Source: Brevundimonas sp. 357 (GTDB taxonomy: Bacteria > Pseudomonadota > Alphaproteobacteria > Caulobacterales > Caulobacteraceae). Taken from it: a stretch of 64,000 nt of DNA. Both the position numbers and the translations under genes were made by a program. Below are positions 34,656 through 43,978 of the stretch, in pieces (position 1 is the stretch's first letter; every line of letters begins with the position of its first letter). The stretch lies in the NCBI RefSeq assembly GCF_003938605.1, contig NZ_RHWX01000003.1, positions 62,001 to 126,000 on the forward strand, read 5' to 3'. Under the pieces are notes generated by a model, which made no database searches, was not told the DNA's origin, and saw only the letters and a list, made by a program, of their open reading frames with translations.

Positions 34656-36062
34656 ATGGCCCTGCATATCCATGACACCCTGCGCCGTGAAAAGCGCCTG
34701 TTCGAGCCGCGCGATCCGAACCGGGTGAGCCTCTATGTCTGCGGCCCGACGGTCTATGACTACGCCCATATCGGCAACGCCCGTCCGCCGGTGGTGTTCG
34801 ACGTGCTGGTGCGCCTGCTGCGCCGCACCTATGGCGCGGACAAGGTGGTCTACGCCCGCAACGTCACCGACGTGGACGACAAGATCAACGCCAAGGCGGC
34901 CAAAGAAGGCGTCGCCATCGGCGAGATCACCGCGCGCTATGAGGCCGCCTATCTGGCCGACATGGGCCTGTTGAACGTCTCGCCGCCCGACATCGCGCCG
35001 CACGTCACCGACTATATCGAGGCGATCACCAAGCAGATTCAGGCCATCATCGACGCTGGCTGCGCCTATGCCGCCGAGGGTCATGTGCTGTTCGACGTGT
35101 CGTCCTATCCGTCCTACGGCGCGCTGTCGGGGCGCAATCTGGACGACATGATCGCCGGCGCCCGCGTCGAGGTGGCCCCCTACAAGAAGAACCCGCACGA
35201 CTTCGTCCTGTGGAAGCCGTCCAAGGCGGACGAGCCGTCATGGCCGTCGCCATGGGGCGAAGGGCGTCCCGGCTGGCACATCGAATGCTCGGCCATGATC
35301 GAGGAGACGCTGGGTCTGCCCATCGACATCCACGGCGGCGGCATCGATCTGGTCTTCCCGCACCATGAGAATGAAATCGCGCAGGGCGTCTGCGCCCACG
35401 GCCACGCCCATGGCGATGACGCGCATGACGAGTACGCCCGCTACTGGATGCACAACGGCTTCCTGACCGTGGACGCCGAGAAGATGTCCAAGTCGATCGG
35501 CAACGTCCTACTGCTGCACGATCTGGTGCAGGCCATGCCGGGCGAGGTGGTGCGGTGGGCCCTGCTGAGCGCCCACTATCGTCAGCCGCTTGACTGGAAC
35601 CAGACCCTGCTGGAGCAGAGCCGCAAGAACCTGGACCGCCTCTACGGCGCCCTGCATCGCGCGGCCGGGGTCGAGGCGGCGGACGTGGAGCCGCCGGTGG
35701 AGTTCATGAAGTCCATCGAGGACGACCTGAACACGCCGGGCGCCATGGCGGTCCTGTTCGCCCTGTCCAGCGACATCGAGCGCGGCATGACGGCGGGCGA
35801 TGAGGCGGCGGTGGCCGAGGCCAAGGGGCGGCTGATCGCGGCGGCCTCGATCCTGGGCGTGCTTCAGGCCGATCCGGCGGAATGGTTCTCGGGCGTCGAT
35901 GAAGGCCTGAAGGCCGAGGTCGAGGGCCTGCTGGAACAGCGCGCCGCCGCCCGCACGGCCAAGAACTGGGCCGAGGCCGACCGCATCCGCGACCGGCTGA
36001 ATGAACTGAACGTCGTCGTCATGGACGGCCCGCAGGGCGCGACCTGGCGGATGAAGGGGTAG
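34656..36062 (+). CDS. cysS: Cysteinyl-tRNA synthetase
   Basis: A 468-residue class I synthetase that charges tRNA-Cys. It has the HIGH-like motif in [17 protein letters not shown] (about residues 27-43), with the zinc cysteine just before it, the [11 protein letters not shown] and [15 protein letters not shown] zinc-binding blocks, and KMSKS in [10 protein letters not shown]. Length is normal for the family. A copy of the interspersed repeat follows within 5 bases. A tRNA-Cys-like gene lies about 1.7 kb downstream on the same strand. Confidence 0.97.
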   Translation: MALHIHDTLRREKRLFEPRDPNRVSLYVCGPTVYDYAHIGNARPPVVFDVLVRLLRRTYGADKVVYARNVTDVDDKINAKAAKEGVAIGEITARYEAAYLADMGLLNVSPPDIAPHVTDYIEAITKQIQAIIDAGCAYAAEGHVLFDVSSYPSYGALSGRNLDDMIAGARVEVAPYKKNPHDFVLWKPSKADEPSWPSPWGEGRPGWHIECSAMIEETLGLPIDIHGGGIDLVFPHHENEIAQGVCAHGHAHGDDAHDEYARYWMHNGFLTVDAEKMSKSIGNVLLLHDLVQAMPGEVVRWALLSAHYRQPLDWNQTLLEQSRKNLDRLYGALHRAAGVEAADVEPPVEFMKSIEDDLNTPGAMAVLFALSSDIERGMTAGDEAAVAEAKGRLIAAASILGVLQADPAEWFSGVDEGLKAEVEGLLEQRAAARTAKNWAEADRIRDRLNELNVVVMDGPQGATWRMKG

Positions 36063-36065
36063 GAA

Positions 36066-36294
36066 ACCCTCTCCCGGCGGGAGAGGGCTTGAGCGCACGG
36101 CGGCGCAGCCGTCGTTCTGGCGCGAAAGGGTGAGGGGTTTGTCCTGTCCGTCGGCGTAAGCCGTCGCACAACGGCCTTGCGGCCGACTTCACCCGCGAAC
36201 CCTCACCCTTTGGCTGCTTCGCGCCGCCCTACGGGTCGCCTTCACCAATCGCTACGCTCTTGGAGGCTCAAGCCCTCTCCCAACAGGAGAGGGA
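36066..36294. repeat. Interspersed mosaic repeat, copy B (inverted relative to copy A)
   Basis: About 229 bases between cysS and the lytic transglycosylase. In reverse complement it aligns to 22556-22793 almost throughout: the same end hairpins of CCCTCTCC type, the same GAGCCTCCAAGAGCGTAGC run, AAAGGGTGAGGG, and GGCTTACGCCGAC. A block of roughly 40 bases near one end differs (GCGCCAGAACG against GCTTGGTGGATC). No coding sequence is present. Confidence 0.85.
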
Positions 36295-36299
36295 AAAGC

Positions 36300-37592
36300 T
36301 CAGCGCGCCCGACGGATCAGCTCTTCCGCCAGCACGTCCGTCAGATAGCCGTCCGCCGTCCGCCCGTTGGCCTGCTGCCAGCGGCGCAGGGCGGCGCGGG
36401 TGTTGGAGCCGATGACGCCGTCGACGCCCTGGGTGTCGAAGCCCATGCGCGTCAGGGCCTGCTGGGCGCCGACGCGCTGGTCCCGCGTCAGGGGGCCGTC
36501 GTTGGGCCAGGAGGCCTTCAGCGGGGGCTTGCCCGATACGCCGTCGGCGATCATGCCGATGGCCAGCGCATAGCTGACCGAGTTGTTGTAGCGGCGGATG
36601 ACGTAGTGGTTGGGCAGGGCCAGGAAGGCCGGGCCCTTGGCGCCCTGCGGCAACAGGATGGCCGCGCCCTCGGCCGCCTCGGCGCTGTTGGGGGACGAGC
36701 CGTCGGCCAGGCGCACGCCGCGCGAGGCCCAGTAGGACCAGGGGTGCTTCGGCCCCTCGGCCTGGCTGTAGTCGAAGTTGGAGGGCAGGGTGACTTCATA
36801 GGCCCAGCCCTGGCCGCGCTTCCAGCCCGCCTGGGCCAGCAGATTCGCCGCCGAAGCCAGGGCGTCGGCGTCCGAGCCCCAGATGTCGACCTTGCCGTCG
36901 CCGTTCTGATCGACGCCCAACCGCAGATAGTTATCCGGCATGAACTGGGTCTGGCCCATGGCCCCGGCCCAACTGCCTTTCAGCCCCGCGCGGTCGCGCT
37001 TGCCCGTCACGACGATGTCGAGGGCGTGCTTCAGCTGTTCCTCGGCCCAGTCGCGGCGGCGGCCGTCATAGGCCAGGGTCGCCAGCGAGCGGATGACGTC
37101 GAAGTCGCCCTGAACCTGACCGAAAGCGCTTTCCTGCGCCCAGACGCCCAGCAGGATTTCGGTCGGCACGCCGTACTTCTGGGTCACGTCCCACGGCACG
37201 CGGTCGACGCGCTGGCGCGCCATGGCGATTCGCGCGGGCGTGGTGGCGTTCTGGATATAGACCCCGGCGGGGCGCGAGAATTCCGGCTGGTTGCGGTCCA
37301 GGCGGATGATGCTGGGGTTCGGCGTCACGCTCTCCAGCTCGCGGGCGTACTCCCATTTGCGGGCGCCGCCGTGGCGCTCCAGGAAGCTCTGCTTCCAGGC
37401 GTCGAAGCTGGCGTGGTCATAGGCCTCGCTGAGGTCCGTCTGGGCGGGCGGGGGCGTGGGGGCCGGCGTGGCGGGGGCAGGCTCGACCACGGGCGGTGGC
37501 GCAGGCTGGGGCTGCGGCGGCGTGGGAACCATGGGGGTGCAGGCGGCGACCGAACCCAACAACAGAAGACGATAAGCGATACGCATAGTCAC
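36300..37592 (-). CDS. Lytic murein transglycosylase lipoprotein with peptidoglycan-binding domain
   Basis: A 430-residue MltB-type (SLT_3) lytic transglycosylase. The signal peptide has lipobox SVAAC, then a proline-rich linker to about residue 52, the catalytic domain with the glutamate in GVWAQESAFGQ, GAMGQTQFMPDNYLR and DIWGSDADALASAANLL, and a C-terminal PG_binding_1 domain (about 370-428, VDGVIGSNTRAALRRWQ). It cuts murein glycan strands to 1,6-anhydro ends. The start is GTG at 37592 or ATG six bases inside. The upstream region has a CtrA-like site. Confidence 0.93.
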   Translation of the reverse strand: MTMRIAYRLLLLGSVAACTPMVPTPPQPQPAPPPVVEPAPATPAPTPPPAQTDLSEAYDHASFDAWKQSFLERHGGARKWEYARELESVTPNPSIIRLDRNQPEFSRPAGVYIQNATTPARIAMARQRVDRVPWDVTQKYGVPTEILLGVWAQESAFGQVQGDFDVIRSLATLAYDGRRRDWAEEQLKHALDIVVTGKRDRAGLKGSWAGAMGQTQFMPDNYLRLGVDQNGDGKVDIWGSDADALASAANLLAQAGWKRGQGWAYEVTLPSNFDYSQAEGPKHPWSYWASRGVRLADGSSPNSAEAAEGAAILLPQGAKGPAFLALPNHYVIRRYNNSVSYALAIGMIADGVSGKPPLKASWPNDGPLTRDQRVGAQQALTRMGFDTQGVDGVIGSNTRAALRRWQQANGRTADGYLTDVLAEELIRRAR

Positions 37593-37673
37593 AGGCTAAC
37601 GCCCCCGAATTCCACGACCAATCACAAGCGCGCGAAGGCTGGATCAGTTTCCGTGATAAGGGTGAAAACGGCG

Positions 37674-37707
37674 TTAACCATTCTTGAAAGCAGGCGGTTA
37701 ATCCGCC
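37674..37707. promoter_or_regulatory. CtrA-like site and adjacent inverted repeat
   Basis: TTAACCAT begins at 37674, and TTAA-N7-TGAA fits the CtrA consensus with one mismatch. Eight bases further on, GGCGG (37693-37697) and CCGCC (37703-37707) form a short inverted repeat around TTAAT. The region lies between the leftward transglycosylase and the rightward tRNA-like gene, so it could act on either. Confidence 0.4.
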
Positions 37708-37736
37708 GAATTTACATTGCAGCGTTCCCTGAGTAG

Positions 37737-37813
37737 GGCCTGGTGGCGGAGGGGCGACGCGCCGGACGTGCAAGTCCGGAGATCCTCCGTTCGACTCGGA
37801 GGCCAGGCCTCCA
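37737..37813 (+). tRNA. tRNA-Cys(GCA)-like gene with non-canonical cloverleaf
   Basis: A 77-base sequence with a perfect 7-bp acceptor stem (GGCCTGG, 37737-37743, with CCAGGCC, 37803-37809), discriminator T, encoded CCA, a standard T loop TTCGACT (37790-37796) and anticodon GCA (37770-37772) preceded by T. U73 and GCA are the main cysteine identity elements. Two features are off: the anticodon loop between CCGGA and TCCGG has 8 bases (or a 6-bp stem with a 6-base loop), and one extra G (37802) lengthens the acceptor/T arm to 13 bp. It may be a functional unusual tRNA or a decayed copy. Confidence 0.6.
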
Positions 37814-37940
37814 GCGGATTCCCCGCGCGGAATGTTGACGAAAGGCGAAGGCCTCTCTATACGACCGCCTCCGCCGCAGGTTCGCCCGCGGCTCTTTTGT
37901 TTTACTCGCCCTCACGGGCCTCCAACCGGGACATCCGACC

Positions 37941-38066
37941 ATGAAGGTCCGTAGCTCGCTGAAGTCGCTGAAGGGTCGCCACCGCGACTGCAAGATCGTT
38001 CGTCGCAAGGGCGTTCTGTATGTCATCAACAAGACCGACCCGCGCTTCAAAGCCAAGCAAGGCTGA
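37941..38066 (+). CDS. rpmJ: Ribosomal protein bL36, zinc-free type
   Basis: A 41-residue protein beginning [18 protein letters not shown] and ending [12 protein letters not shown]. This is the bL36 form that lacks the C-C-C-H zinc site of the canonical protein (only one cysteine remains), the type known as YkgO/RpmJ2 in enterobacteria and the ordinary form in many Alphaproteobacteria. It is a component of the large subunit. It stands alone, downstream of the tRNA-like gene, and is followed by a strong terminator. Confidence 0.95.
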   Translation: MKVRSSLKSLKGRHRDCKIVRRKGVLYVINKTDPRFKAKQG

Positions 38067-38146
38067 TCACGCGCGATCGGCGCGCCCGGCCTGTCGATAG
38101 GTCAGGCGCGCGCCGAGCGTCGGTGGATGGGATGACTATCCACAGG

Positions 38147-38172
38147 GCCGCGGGCGTTGTCCGCGGCTTTTT
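38147..38172 (+). terminator. Terminator after rpmJ
   Basis: GCCGCGG (38147-38153), a 7-base loop and CCGCGGC (38161-38167) form a perfect 7-bp stem followed by TTTTT. It lies 81 bases after the rpmJ stop; between them is another GC-rich inverted repeat without a T-run (about 38077-38118). Confidence 0.88.
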
Positions 38173-38225
38173 CGCGTCCGGCGTTGAGCCGGGCGCCTGT
38201 GCGTGATTAGTGATTCTACTTCTTC

Positions 38226-38299
38226 GCCCTAACGGCCTTCGGCCTGCTTGAAGGCGTGGTTTTCTCTTGCCCTGACGGCCTTCGGCCTGTTTGAGGGCG
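38226..38299 (+). repeat. Two direct copies of a 31-base hairpin unit in the gapR leader
   Basis: Units at 38226-38256 and 38269-38299 match at 28 of 31 positions. Each has a central GGCC-TTC-GGCC hairpin flanked by GCCCT and (A/G)GGC arms, so each can fold into a two-tier stem. The first is followed shortly by GGTTTTCT, the second by GATTTTG. They end 31 bases before the gapR ATG. Confidence 0.75.
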
Positions 38300-38329
38300 C
38301 AGCCTGATTTTGAGTTCTGGAGTTCAGTC

Positions 38330-38602
38330 ATGGACGACGCTTCCTTCGACGCCAGCCCCGACGTCCTGACCGCCACGGCCCAGGGCCGCCTTCGCTCGAT
38401 CATCGAGCGCCTGGAGCGCCTCGAAGAGGACAAGCAGGCCGTCATGGTCGACATGAAGGAGGTCTTCGCCGAGGCCAAGGGCGAAGGCTATGACGTCAAG
38501 GTGCTGCGCAAGGTTTTGCGCCTGCGCAAGCAGGACAAGGCCAAGCGTCAGGAAGAAGAAGCGATTCTGGACCTCTACCTCTCTGCTCTCGGCGAGATCT
38601 GA
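38330..38602 (+). CDS. gapR: GapR nucleoid-associated protein (DUF2312)
   Basis: A 90-residue DUF2312 protein. ATAQGRLRSIIERLERLEEDKQAVMVDMKEVFAEAKGEGYDVKVLRKVLRLRKQD is the family's long coiled-coil core, ending in EEEAILDLYLSALG. Caulobacter GapR (about 89 residues) binds overtwisted DNA ahead of replication and transcription and is essential in rich medium. The ATG at 38330 has a GGAG site and gives the usual length; an upstream in-frame start would translate the hairpin leader. The gene lies close to tacA, as in Caulobacter. Confidence 0.93.
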   Translation: MDDASFDASPDVLTATAQGRLRSIIERLERLEEDKQAVMVDMKEVFAEAKGEGYDVKVLRKVLRLRKQDKAKRQEEEAILDLYLSALGEI

Positions 38603-38608
38603 GGGAGG
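38603..38608 (+). promoter_or_regulatory. Shine-Dalgarno GGGAGG ahead of a CTG start
   Basis: GGGAGG at 38603-38608 stands five bases before the CTG at 38614 and begins right at the gapR stop codon. It decides the start of the next gene, whose frame has no ATG, GTG or TTG at its 5' end. Confidence 0.6.
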
Positions 38609-38613
38609 CGGGC

Positions 38614-39012
38614 CTGAAGCGCACGCCCTTCAAGCCCTCCGGCGACGGCCCTTCACGCTCCAACAGGCTGAAGGGGGGCGGCGCCCTTAAAACCAAACCT
38701 TCTCTGAGCCCCTGGGAGCAGCAGAAGGAGGCGGCGAAACGATCCGCGCTCAACGCTCTGAAACGCGCCCGCCGCTCGGCAGAGAAGGCGGGCGTTTCCC
38801 TGTCCGAATGGGAAGGGGAGTTTCTCGATTCGGTCGGGGAGCGGATTCGCGAACACGGCCGCGCCTTCGCCGACCCGGAAAAGGGCGCGCCGGGTCAGGC
38901 CCTGTCGGCCATGCAGGGCCGCAAGCTGAAAGAGATCACGGCCAAGGCCAAGGGCGAGCTGCGTCGATTCGGACGGCGTCGTGGAGAGGCCGCGCCCGAT
39001 GAGGGCGAATGA
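38614..39012 (+). CDS. Basic protein downstream of gapR, apparent CTG start
   Basis: A 132-residue frame beginning (M/L)KRTPFKPSGDGPSRSNRL and ending RRRGEAAPDEGE. It is helical and strongly basic: EQQKEAAKRSALNALKRARRSAEKAGVSLSEWEGEFLDSV, then REHGRAFADPEKGAPGQALSAMQGRKLKEITAK. The amino-acid pattern is clearly that of a real protein, but the first ATG comes only at about residue 102, so initiation at CTG 38614 behind GGGAGG is the best reading. It starts 11 bases after gapR, so the two are probably co-translated. The basic character and partner suggest nucleic-acid binding; this is inference. Family not recognised. Confidence 0.65.
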   Translation: MKRTPFKPSGDGPSRSNRLKGGGALKTKPSLSPWEQQKEAAKRSALNALKRARRSAEKAGVSLSEWEGEFLDSVGERIREHGRAFADPEKGAPGQALSAMQGRKLKEITAKAKGELRRFGRRRGEAAPDEGE

Positions 39013-39082
39013 GGCCTGCAACCGTCCAGCTTGGCCGAGCGTTGCGCCTGCGGATTTCCAAACCCTTTGAGAGGGAAGACTG

Positions 39083-39649
39083 ATGAAACGCTTCGTCTCC
39101 GCCGCCCTGACCGGCGGCCTTCTGAGCTTGAGCCTGGCGCTGGCTGCGTGCGGAGACCGGCCGGGCGCGGCGCCCGAGGCGGCTTCGGACGCGACGCCGG
39201 ATCTCAGCGGCGGCCCCGCGGCGGCGCCCCAGGCGGTCAGCCCGGCGCCGGACGCCGCCCAGGCGCTGCCCGCCGTTGATGAAGCGGCGGCGCGCGCCTT
39301 CGTCCGCGAGGAAGGCTCGGCGCTGGAGGTGCTGACATTCGACCGGGTCGGCTCGGTGACGAAGGAGGGGACGGTGAAGGGCTATGCGGCGCCGGTGTAC
39401 GCCGTGCCCGTGGCGTCGGGCCAGACGCTGAAGGTCGCCTTCAAGCCGTCGAACGCCAACCTGTATTTCAACATCAGCGACGCAGCCGACCAGGGCGGCG
39501 CGGCCGTATTCCGGGGCGAGGTCGACGGTCAGACGGCTGAGCTGAAGGCCTCCAAGGACACGACCTACGTCATCACCCCGTTCCAGCCTCGCGCCACCGC
39601 GCGTCGGGGATCGGAAGGCGGCTACAGCCTGACGGTCAGCCGGAACTGA
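39083..39649 (+). CDS. Lipoprotein with lysozyme-inhibitor-like beta domain
   Basis: A 188-residue lipoprotein: signal with lipobox LAAC (Cys23), an alanine/proline-rich linker to about residue 65, then a beta-sandwich-like domain with YAAPVYAVPVASGQTLKVAFKPSNANLYFNISDA and DTTYVITPFQPRATARRGSEGGYSLTVS. This pattern resembles the PliG/PliI type inhibitors of animal lysozymes and similar pre-peptidase-like domains; the match is by eye and weak. GAGAGGGAAG before the ATG is a fair ribosome site. Probably periplasmic. Confidence 0.7.
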   Translation: MKRFVSAALTGGLLSLSLALAACGDRPGAAPEAASDATPDLSGGPAAAPQAVSPAPDAAQALPAVDEAAARAFVREEGSALEVLTFDRVGSVTKEGTVKGYAAPVYAVPVASGQTLKVAFKPSNANLYFNISDAADQGGAAVFRGEVDGQTAELKASKDTTYVITPFQPRATARRGSEGGYSLTVSRN

Positions 39650-39705
39650 GCCAGGGCATGAAGATGAAGGGCGGCGGAGGCGAACTCCGCCGCTCTTTTC
39701 GCTGG

Positions 39706-40359
39706 CTAGGGCAGGGCGTTCAGGCGCATGGCCGACAGATAGGGCTGATAGGCCGCGCGAGCGGCCGCCGCGCCGGACAGGTGGTCCTGTTCGATGTGGA
39801 TGGTCAGGCCGTAGCGGTCCTTCAACACGCTGATCAGAGAATCGACGTCGCCGCCTGAATCCATGGACTCGATGCCGATGACGGCGACTTCGCCGGTCGG
39901 GCCGTCCATGACGACGGACAGGTAGTTCTCGCCGCCGATCGAGGCGAGGGCTGTCGGGGAGGACAGGGCCAGCTCGCGTCCGCCCCTGGTTATCTCGACG
40001 GCGGCGACGGCGCTCTTGTAGGCGGTCTCCTGAGCGCCGGCGATGAGGCCGGACAGGGGACCGCTTTCCTCGGGAACCGACGCCTTGGAATCGATCAGCA
40101 GGATTTCTGTGCTGGTCCCCGGCTCCCCATAGGTCATGGAGACCGAGAAGGCCTGGCAGTCGATCTCGGTCAGCGGCTTGCCGGCGATGGTCTGGGCCGT
40201 CGGCATGGCGGCCAGCAGGGGATGGTTCTCGCACTCGGGCGGCAGGGCGACCTTGAACGCGGCGGCTTCGGCCTTGGTCGGGGCCTCAGGGTTGGAGCAG
40301 GCGGCGGTCAGGGCGGCGACGGACGCCAGGGTCAAGGCGACGGCGAGGTAGCGAAACAA
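39706..40359 (-). CDS. Hypothetical lipoprotein, TTG start
   Basis: A 217-residue lipoprotein with lipobox TAAC (Cys21), then a domain with PPECENHPLLAAMPTAQTIAGKPLTEIDCQAFSVSMTYG. Two cysteines in that domain could form a disulfide. The start is TTG behind AAGGGAG. The C-terminal half is beta-rich. No family is recognised. It lies between the lipoprotein at 39083 (convergent) and tacA (same strand, ending about 115 bases upstream). Confidence 0.7.
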   Translation of the reverse strand: MFRYLAVALTLASVAALTAACSNPEAPTKAEAAAFKVALPPECENHPLLAAMPTAQTIAGKPLTEIDCQAFSVSMTYGEPGTSTEILLIDSKASVPEESGPLSGLIAGAQETAYKSAVAAVEITRGGRELALSSPTALASIGGENYLSVVMDGPTGEVAVIGIESMDSGGDVDSLISVLKDRYGLTIHIEQDHLSGAAAARAAYQPYLSAMRLNALP

Positions 40360-40474
40360 GAGGGACGGCTCCCTTTCGTGAACAGAACGCAGGGAGGGTG
40401 TGGCCCGTAAAGTTCGCCTTTGAAACCCCGAACGGAAACGACGGGCCCTGTTTCGGGCCGCGTCCGGGCCTTCT

Positions 40475-41944
<1,470 letters not shown>

Positions 41945-42059
41945 TGGAGCACACCCTTCAACATCACCATCGAACGGCCGTCCTCATTGGTTCGGGACTG
42001 GCTCGTTTCGACACAACCCTAGAACGGAGGGAATGAAGATCGGGTTTCGGAGACCTGAG

Positions 42060-43856
42060 TCAGGGGTTAACGGCGACGGGTGGTGGGCAGACGGCTTCCG
42101 GTTGCAACTGCCCGGTCACGGCGCCCATGCTCAAGTTCGGCCAGGGCGAAGCGACGGCCTTGAGATCGGGATGCTTGAGCGCCTCGCGCAGATCGCGGCC
42201 GCCGGGACCGGGACAATGCGGAACCTGATAGTCGCCCTGATGGACCCAGCGGCCGTCGGCGCCCTGAGCGAACAGGGCGATCCTGTAAGTGGTCGCCAAC
42301 AGGATTTCGTCGCGGCCGTCGCCGTTCAGGTCGCGCTGTGCGGCGAGGCAGTTGTAATCGCTGTTGCAGGCGTAGCGCGGATCGCCGGACGGCGCCGGGG
42401 CCAGGAAGGCGGCGGGCAGGGGCTTGTCCGCCGGCCATGGGGCGATGTTCGGCGCACGCGGGGGCAGGACGGCTTCCTCTATGTCATAGCGCGAGGTCAC
42501 GGCCTGGGCCGCCTTGGCGCGACGGGCGATCTCGGCGTCGGAGGATTTCGCCAGCTCGGCCAGGGCCGCGCGTCCCGTCTTGCCCGCGCCGAAGCGCAGG
42601 AAGGCGTAGTCGAACTGGGCCGCGCTGACGGCGCCGCGCTTCAGCCGGGCCATCTGGTCGTTGACGGACAGGCGGGCTGGATCGGCTAGGGGGCTGAACA
42701 GGGCGAGGATGACCAGCACCGTCAGGACTGCGGCCAGGACGTTGGTGCGCTCCAGCGGCTTCATCCAGGCGGTCTTGCGCCACAGGGGCGACAGGGCGGC
42801 CCAGCCGTATCCGGCGGCGTACAGAACGCCGACCAGGGCGCAGGCCGCGGCGATGATGCGGTCGGGCGTCAGGCCGTGCTGGCCGATGCGCAAGGACAGA
42901 CCCCAGAGCGCGATCAGGATCAGCGGCGTCAGCAGCACCGAGGCGATCCGCACCGCCGCGCGCAGGGCGGCGGGCGGCAAATTGTCCTCGCGCCCGTCCT
43001 GGTAGGCCGTGTTGATCAGCACGATCAGGGCGGCGGTGGCCGACAGCACCAGGGCCGTGGCGCTGCCCGTCTTCCACAGCCCGTCCAGTCCGGTGAAGGG
43101 CAGGGCGGCCAGGAAGCCCGCCACCAGGACGGTGATGACCAGCAGCAGCCACGACAGCAGCATCAGCGCCACCGTCCGCACGCCCCGGATCAGGCCGCCG
43201 CGCACGTCGGTCAGCTGCACCGCCACGGCGAAGACCAGGCAGGTGACGGGGATGGAGAACCACTCCTTGCCCAGCAGCTCGCTCAGGAAGTTGAGGCCGA
43301 TGACGCGGAACAGGGCCGCGCCCAGGAACAGCAGCAGCCAGAAGGCGCCGGTGAAGCCCAGCGACAGCACCAACTGCACGCCCGCCTTCCACGCGGTGTC
43401 GAAATAGTCGTCGTAGTCGGCGATCCAGCGTCGCCCTTCGACCGCAGGGACAATCAGGTGATGGGCGATGAACAGAGCCGCCGCCGCGAAGGCCACGACC
43501 GGGAAGCGCAGATAGGGCGGGCGGAAGTAGTCGCTCGCCTGCTGGGCCGCGTCGTGCCAACCCAGCAGCGCCAGAACCGCCGCCGCCACCGCGCCCCACA
43601 GCGCCAGCGTCTTCCATCCCATCCGCCCGACGCCCGCCAGCAGCATGATCGGCGCGAACGTCGCCGCCAGCACCAGGGCGGCGAACAGCGAAGGCTGGGT
43701 CGCGGGCCAGGCCAGGGCCGTGGCGTCCGACGCCGACCGATACAGCAGATAGAGAACCAGCCCCTGGATCAGGCCGATCCCGATGCGGATGGCGGCGAGC
43801 CCGCGCGCGCCTTCCAGCGAGGCGCGGCCGGTGGGGTCGAGGGCGGTATGGGTCAT
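42060..43856 (-). CDS. DUF4153 multi-pass membrane protein
   Basis: A 598-residue protein from the ATG at 43856. The first ~430 residues contain about ten to twelve transmembrane helices with the DUF4153 pattern YDDYFDTAWKAGVQLVLSLGFTGAFWLLLFLGAALFRVIGL. The C-terminal ~180 residues are soluble, with RYACNSDYNCLAAQRDLNGDGRDEILLATTYRIALFA, an aspartate-rich calcium-binding-like repeat. Function is unknown. It is divergent from pepF. Confidence 0.82.
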   Translation of the reverse strand: MTHTALDPTGRASLEGARGLAAIRIGIGLIQGLVLYLLYRSASDATALAWPATQPSLFAALVLAATFAPIMLLAGVGRMGWKTLALWGAVAAAVLALLGWHDAAQQASDYFRPPYLRFPVVAFAAAALFIAHHLIVPAVEGRRWIADYDDYFDTAWKAGVQLVLSLGFTGAFWLLLFLGAALFRVIGLNFLSELLGKEWFSIPVTCLVFAVAVQLTDVRGGLIRGVRTVALMLLSWLLLVITVLVAGFLAALPFTGLDGLWKTGSATALVLSATAALIVLINTAYQDGREDNLPPAALRAAVRIASVLLTPLILIALWGLSLRIGQHGLTPDRIIAAACALVGVLYAAGYGWAALSPLWRKTAWMKPLERTNVLAAVLTVLVILALFSPLADPARLSVNDQMARLKRGAVSAAQFDYAFLRFGAGKTGRAALAELAKSSDAEIARRAKAAQAVTSRYDIEEAVLPPRAPNIAPWPADKPLPAAFLAPAPSGDPRYACNSDYNCLAAQRDLNGDGRDEILLATTYRIALFAQGADGRWVHQGDYQVPHCPGPGGRDLREALKHPDLKAVASPWPNLSMGAVTGQLQPEAVCPPPVAVNP

Positions 43857-43978
43857 ATTTGAACAGTGCTCGATTTTGCGGGCGAAGGGAAGGCGCTTTT
43901 CATCGTCCTGGCTTGAGGCTGACCTGCTGAAAGAAGGGCGGCTTGCATCGCGCCGTTTGCCTCCCCACAACCAAGGGC

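Noticed and set aside
37737..37813. tRNA-Leu or selenocysteine tRNA
   Set aside because: The D arm looks Leu-like, and 13 acceptor/T pairs recall tRNA-Sec, but there is no long variable arm, and the anticodon (GCA) and discriminator (T) fit cysteine.
38226..38299. Riboswitch upstream of gapR
   Set aside because: The element is a simple tandem duplication of one hairpin; none of the conserved cores of known riboswitch classes is visible.
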